Source: an uncultured Collinsella sp. | Lineage (GTDB): Bacteria > Actinomycetota > Coriobacteriia > Coriobacteriales > Coriobacteriaceae | Reading direction: 5' to 3' | DNA: 7,983 bases | NCBI GenBank assembly: GCA_958407085.1 | Contig: CATYHY010000057.1 | Location: forward strand, 1-7,983 | Shown here: one piece after another, positions 5,807 to 7,983 of the stretch | Numbering within the stretch: position 1 is the stretch's first letter | Layout of the letters: every line of letters begins with the position of its first letter | The notes under the pieces: generated by a model | Databases searched by the model: none | The model's input: only the letters and a program-made list of their open reading frames with translations | Told to the model about the DNA's origin: nothing | Program-made: the position numbers and the translations under genes

Positions 5807-6202
5807 CTATTTTGTCTCGTCGCCCTCCAGGAAGATTTTTCGGGTCACAAAGTTGTAGACCATGACAAGCGCGGTGGCGCAGATCTTGGCGATATTGGCC
5901 TCGAGCCCCAGACCGGCGTTGAGCGCCAGCACGATGCCGTCGTTGAGCACCAAACCGATCACGGACAGCACGACAAAGATGATGAACTCGCGGCGGCGGC
6001 TCATGCCTTCCTTGTGCGCAAACACGTACTTCATGCTTGCGAGGTAGTTAAAAATGAGTGAGATGATAAAGCCGCTGGTGTTGGCAATTAGGATGTTGAG
6101 GCCCAGACCGTAGTGGAGCAGATTCATAATGCCAAAGTCGATAACCGTGGCAATGACACCGACGATGCCAAATTTCATGATCTGCGCAAGGAGCTTTTGC
6201 AT
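5807..6202 (-). CDS. GtrA-like integral membrane protein (paralog 2)
   Basis: A 131-residue GtrA-family protein with four predicted membrane helices (about 9-30, 38-60, 75-96 and 104-124). It shares 'SMKYVF.H.EGMSR.REF' and 'LSVIGL.LND' with the other gtrA-like gene in this window, and both end in a basic 'FLEG' tail, so the two are tandem paralogs. The ATG at 6202 is preferred: it is preceded by AAGGCAGGT and gives the usual family length. A TTG at 6265 would add 21 residues (to 152) but has no spaced Shine-Dalgarno and would place a strong hairpin inside the coding region. The gene follows fbp by 78 bases on the same strand and may be read from the same transcript. The likely role is membrane translocation of a lipid-linked sugar; the substrate is unknown. 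Confidence 0.82.
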   Translation of the reverse strand: MQKLLAQIMKFGIVGVIATVIDFGIMNLLHYGLGLNILIANTSGFIISLIFNYLASMKYVFAHKEGMSRRREFIIFVVLSVIGLVLNDGIVLALNAGLGLEANIAKICATALVMVYNFVTRKIFLEGDETK

Positions 6203-6219
6203 GGTACCTGCCTTAAGCT

Positions 6220-6274
6220 GGCGCCGAAGCGCCGCGGGGATGACAAACTCAGCAAGTTTAGCCAATCCCCGCGG
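6220..6274 (-). promoter_or_regulatory. Double stem-loop in the fbp to gtrA spacer
   Basis: CCGCGGGGAT (6232-6241) and ATCCCCGCGG (6265-6274) form a perfect 10-base stem that encloses a second stem, AAACT (6245-6249) with AGTTT (6255-6259). Next to it, on the minus strand, GGCGC-TTCG-GCGCC (6233-6220) forms a UUCG-capped hairpin that shares two bases with the first stem, so the two may be alternatives. No T-tract follows either. The element ends shortly before the ribosome binding site at about 6206-6214 and may affect transcript stability or translation. Confidence 0.5.
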
Positions 6275-6280
6275 GTGGTG

Positions 6281-7983
6281 CTAGGCGCGCTCCTCGATAG
6301 CACCGTTTCTATATGCATCGAGCAGCTGGCGCAGGTCCTGGATTTGGCTGCGAATCTTGGCGCCAGTATCGGTGTCGCTCACCATGCGGCGACGGTCTGC
6401 TTGGTCAAAACGGTTGGTCTCGCTTTCGATGTCCACGTTGCGCGTAAGTGCCTCGGCAACCGTCGTAAAGGCCCGGTGCGACTTGAGGCGGCAGCCGCGC
6501 GAGCTCGAGATGAGCGTATAGCCGGCGATGCCCGTCTTGGGATGGTAAGCGCGGCAGAAGCCGCCATCGATGACCAGCAGCTTGCCCTCGGCGCGGATGG
6601 GCTGCTCGCCCTTGGTGGTTTTAACGGGTGTGTGTCCGTTGATGATGTGGCCGGTCGGCGAACATGCCATGGGCGCGACGCCAAACTCGCGCATGATGTC
6701 GTCGCAGACCGAGGGCGACTTGGTAAGCGTAAAGTACGGGTCCATCGGCTCGACCCAGGTGCTCTTATCGGCGATATAGGCGCGCTCAAAGGTACGCACC
6801 AGGCGTCCGCTGGCGGGTGAATTGAAGCCAATCCACAGGTACCACATCCAGTCGAGGGCATCGCGGTCGCCCACGCGCCACGCGCGGCGGGCGATGTGGT
6901 CGCAAAAATCGAGATAATCGCGGCCAGCGTGCCAGGTGCCCAGGCAGTTCATGCTGCTAAAGGTGCCGTCTTCGTTGAGCGGAACGCAGCCATGGAACAG
7001 CAGGTTGCCGTTGGCGACCTTGTACATCGAGCCGTGGGAATAGAGGAAATCGATATGGCGATGCAGGTGATCGGCGGTGACAAACTCGGACACGAGCTTG
7101 TCGATGATGTGCTGCTCCTGGGGCGTGAGCGTATAGGGGTCCGCTGGATCGACAGTGGGGAAGTCGTTGGTCGTGAGTGGCCACACGCTGCCGTCGGCGA
7201 GCGTGACCGTGCCGGTGCCGTGCTCGATCTTGTCGAGTAACAGACGGTCGGTCATATCGAACTCGGGGTGGCGCTGGATAATCTGGCCCTCGAGCTTAAA
7301 GAGCAGCACATTGATGGCCTTGATCAGCGGGGTGATGGACTCACCGGCGGTGTAGGTGGCATCGGCAAAGGCGACAAGCTCACGCAGCGAGATGCCGTAG
7401 TCGTTCTCCAGGATCTCGTAGTTGTCGTAGCGCAGGTTGTTGCGCAGTACCGTGGCGATGCAGGCGGGCTCACCGGCCGCAGCGCCCATCCACAGCAGGT
7501 CGTGGTTGCCCCACTGGATGTCGAGCGAATGGTAGGTGAGCAGGCGGTCCATAATCTTGGCAGCGCCGCCGCCACGGTCGAAGATATCGCCCACCAGGTG
7601 CAGATGGTCGACGGCCAGGCGCTTGATGAGCGAGGCGAGCGACTCGATAAAGTCGTCGGCGCTGGCGGTCTCCAGGATGGACTCCACGATGCGCTCGTGA
7701 TAGCGCACGCGATAGTTGTTCTCGTCCGGGTGCGTGTGCAACAACTCGTCGATGATGTAGGCGTAGTCGCGCGGGATGGCCTTACGCACCTTGGAGCGCG
7801 TGTAGCGGCTTGAAAGTGAGCGAGCGACCATGATGAGCTGGTCGAGCATTGTCTTGTACCAGGTTGGCGAGTCCTCGCGCCAGCTGCGGACCAGGTCGAT
7901 CTTCTCGCGCGGGTAGTAGATGAGCGTACACAGCTCGCCCTTTTCGTCAAAGGAGAGCGTGTCGCCAAAGATCTCGTCGACAT
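6281..7983 (-). CDS. fbp: Fructose-1,6-bisphosphatase class III, partial (5' end beyond window)
   Basis: This cytosolic enzyme hydrolyses fructose 1,6-bisphosphate to fructose 6-phosphate and phosphate (EC 3.1.3.11) in gluconeogenesis. The visible 566 codons include the calcineurin-like metallophosphatase motifs in order: 'VGDIFDRGG' (around 7577-7591) and 'WGNHD' (around 7499-7510) for the two-metal site, and 'INGHTPVK' (around 6622-6648) towards the C-terminus. Long family-typical stretches such as 'FLYSHGSMYKVANGNLLFHG' also point to the Firmicutes-type class III enzyme rather than class I or II. Class III proteins are usually about 640-670 residues, so roughly 80-100 N-terminal residues are missing. 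The frame stays open from the internal ATG at 7849 to the window end and reads 'EIFGDTLSF' and 'CTLIYYPREKIDLV', which belong to the protein, so 7849 is not the true start. The stop (TAG, 6281-6283) is followed by a gtrA-like gene on the same strand. Confidence 0.93.
   Translation of the reverse strand, partial: VDEIFGDTLSFDEKGELCTLIYYPREKIDLVRSWREDSPTWYKTMLDQLIMVARSLSSRYTRSKVRKAIPRDYAYIIDELLHTHPDENNYRVRYHERIVESILETASADDFIESLASLIKRLAVDHLHLVGDIFDRGGGAAKIMDRLLTYHSLDIQWGNHDLLWMGAAAGEPACIATVLRNNLRYDNYEILENDYGISLRELVAFADATYTAGESITPLIKAINVLLFKLEGQIIQRHPEFDMTDRLLLDKIEHGTGTVTLADGSVWPLTTNDFPTVDPADPYTLTPQEQHIIDKLVSEFVTADHLHRHIDFLYSHGSMYKVANGNLLFHGCVPLNEDGTFSSMNCLGTWHAGRDYLDFCDHIARRAWRVGDRDALDWMWYLWIGFNSPASGRLVRTFERAYIADKSTWVEPMDPYFTLTKSPSVCDDIMREFGVAPMACSPTGHIINGHTPVKTTKGEQPIRAEGKLLVIDGGFCRAYHPKTGIAGYTLISSSRGCRLKSHRAFTTVAEALTRNVDIESETNRFDQADRRRMVSDTDTGAKIRSQIQDLRQLLDAYRNGAIEERA

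Noticed and set aside
6113..6820. Plus-strand open frames opposite gtrA and fbp (also 7268-7813)
   Set aside because: They are antisense to well-supported genes and show no domain, no ribosome site and no promoter.
7847..7849. ATG 7849 as the true start of fbp
   Set aside because: The upstream codons continue in frame to the window end with protein-like sequence, and 522 residues is short for a class III enzyme.
7324..7983. 219-codon minus-strand frame beginning with ATG at the window edge
   Set aside because: It overlaps fbp in another frame and encodes Arg/Ser/Thr-rich sequence without domains; the fbp frame itself is open to the edge and matches the family.

Overview
The window looks like chromosomal DNA of a GC-rich Gram-positive gut actinobacterium, most likely Collinsella or another member of the Coriobacteriia. 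This is an inference from the GC-rich but not extreme codon use, the strong AGGAGG-type ribosome binding sites, a class III (Firmicutes-type) fructose-1,6-bisphosphatase, GtrA paralogs, and large secreted proteins with low-complexity Lys/Ser/Asp stalks. No mobile element, CRISPR array, tRNA or rRNA was seen.

Left part (1-5079, + strand): a cobalamin (B12) riboswitch at about 18-190, followed by a two-gene operon. The first gene (253-4107) encodes a 1284-residue exported surface protein with four tandem DUF4430 (transcobalamin C-terminal-like) domains, a PQQ-like beta-propeller, a Listeria-Bacteroides/InlB-type repeat, a Gly/Ser/Thr and Lys/Ser/Asp stalk and a C-terminal membrane anchor. The second gene (4117-5019) starts 9 bases after the first stop, with its Shine-Dalgarno overlapping that stop. 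It encodes a 300-residue membrane-anchored protein with one C-terminal DUF4430 domain on a long stalk. A strong intrinsic terminator (5042-5079) ends the operon. Together this looks like a B12-controlled cell-surface system. The attractive hypothesis is corrinoid capture at the cell surface, combining a transcobalamin-like domain with a propeller, the fold used by the Bacteroides B12-binder BtuG. Binding itself is not shown by the sequence.

Right part (5119-7983, - strand): the 3' 566 codons of a class III fructose-1,6-bisphosphatase gene (fbp, cut by the window edge at its 5' end), followed by a gtrA-like gene (5807-6202), a palindrome-rich spacer with a putative operator and promoter, and a second gtrA-like paralog (5179-5586) ending at a strong intrinsic terminator (5119-5152). 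The two small membrane proteins share clear similarity, including a nearly identical cytoplasmic loop, and probably arose by tandem duplication. The two transcription units converge and each has its own terminator in the 159-base gap at 5020-5178.

Main uncertainties are the start codons of both gtrA genes and of the first surface protein, the direction of the riboswitch response, and whether the DUF4430 and propeller domains bind a corrinoid.
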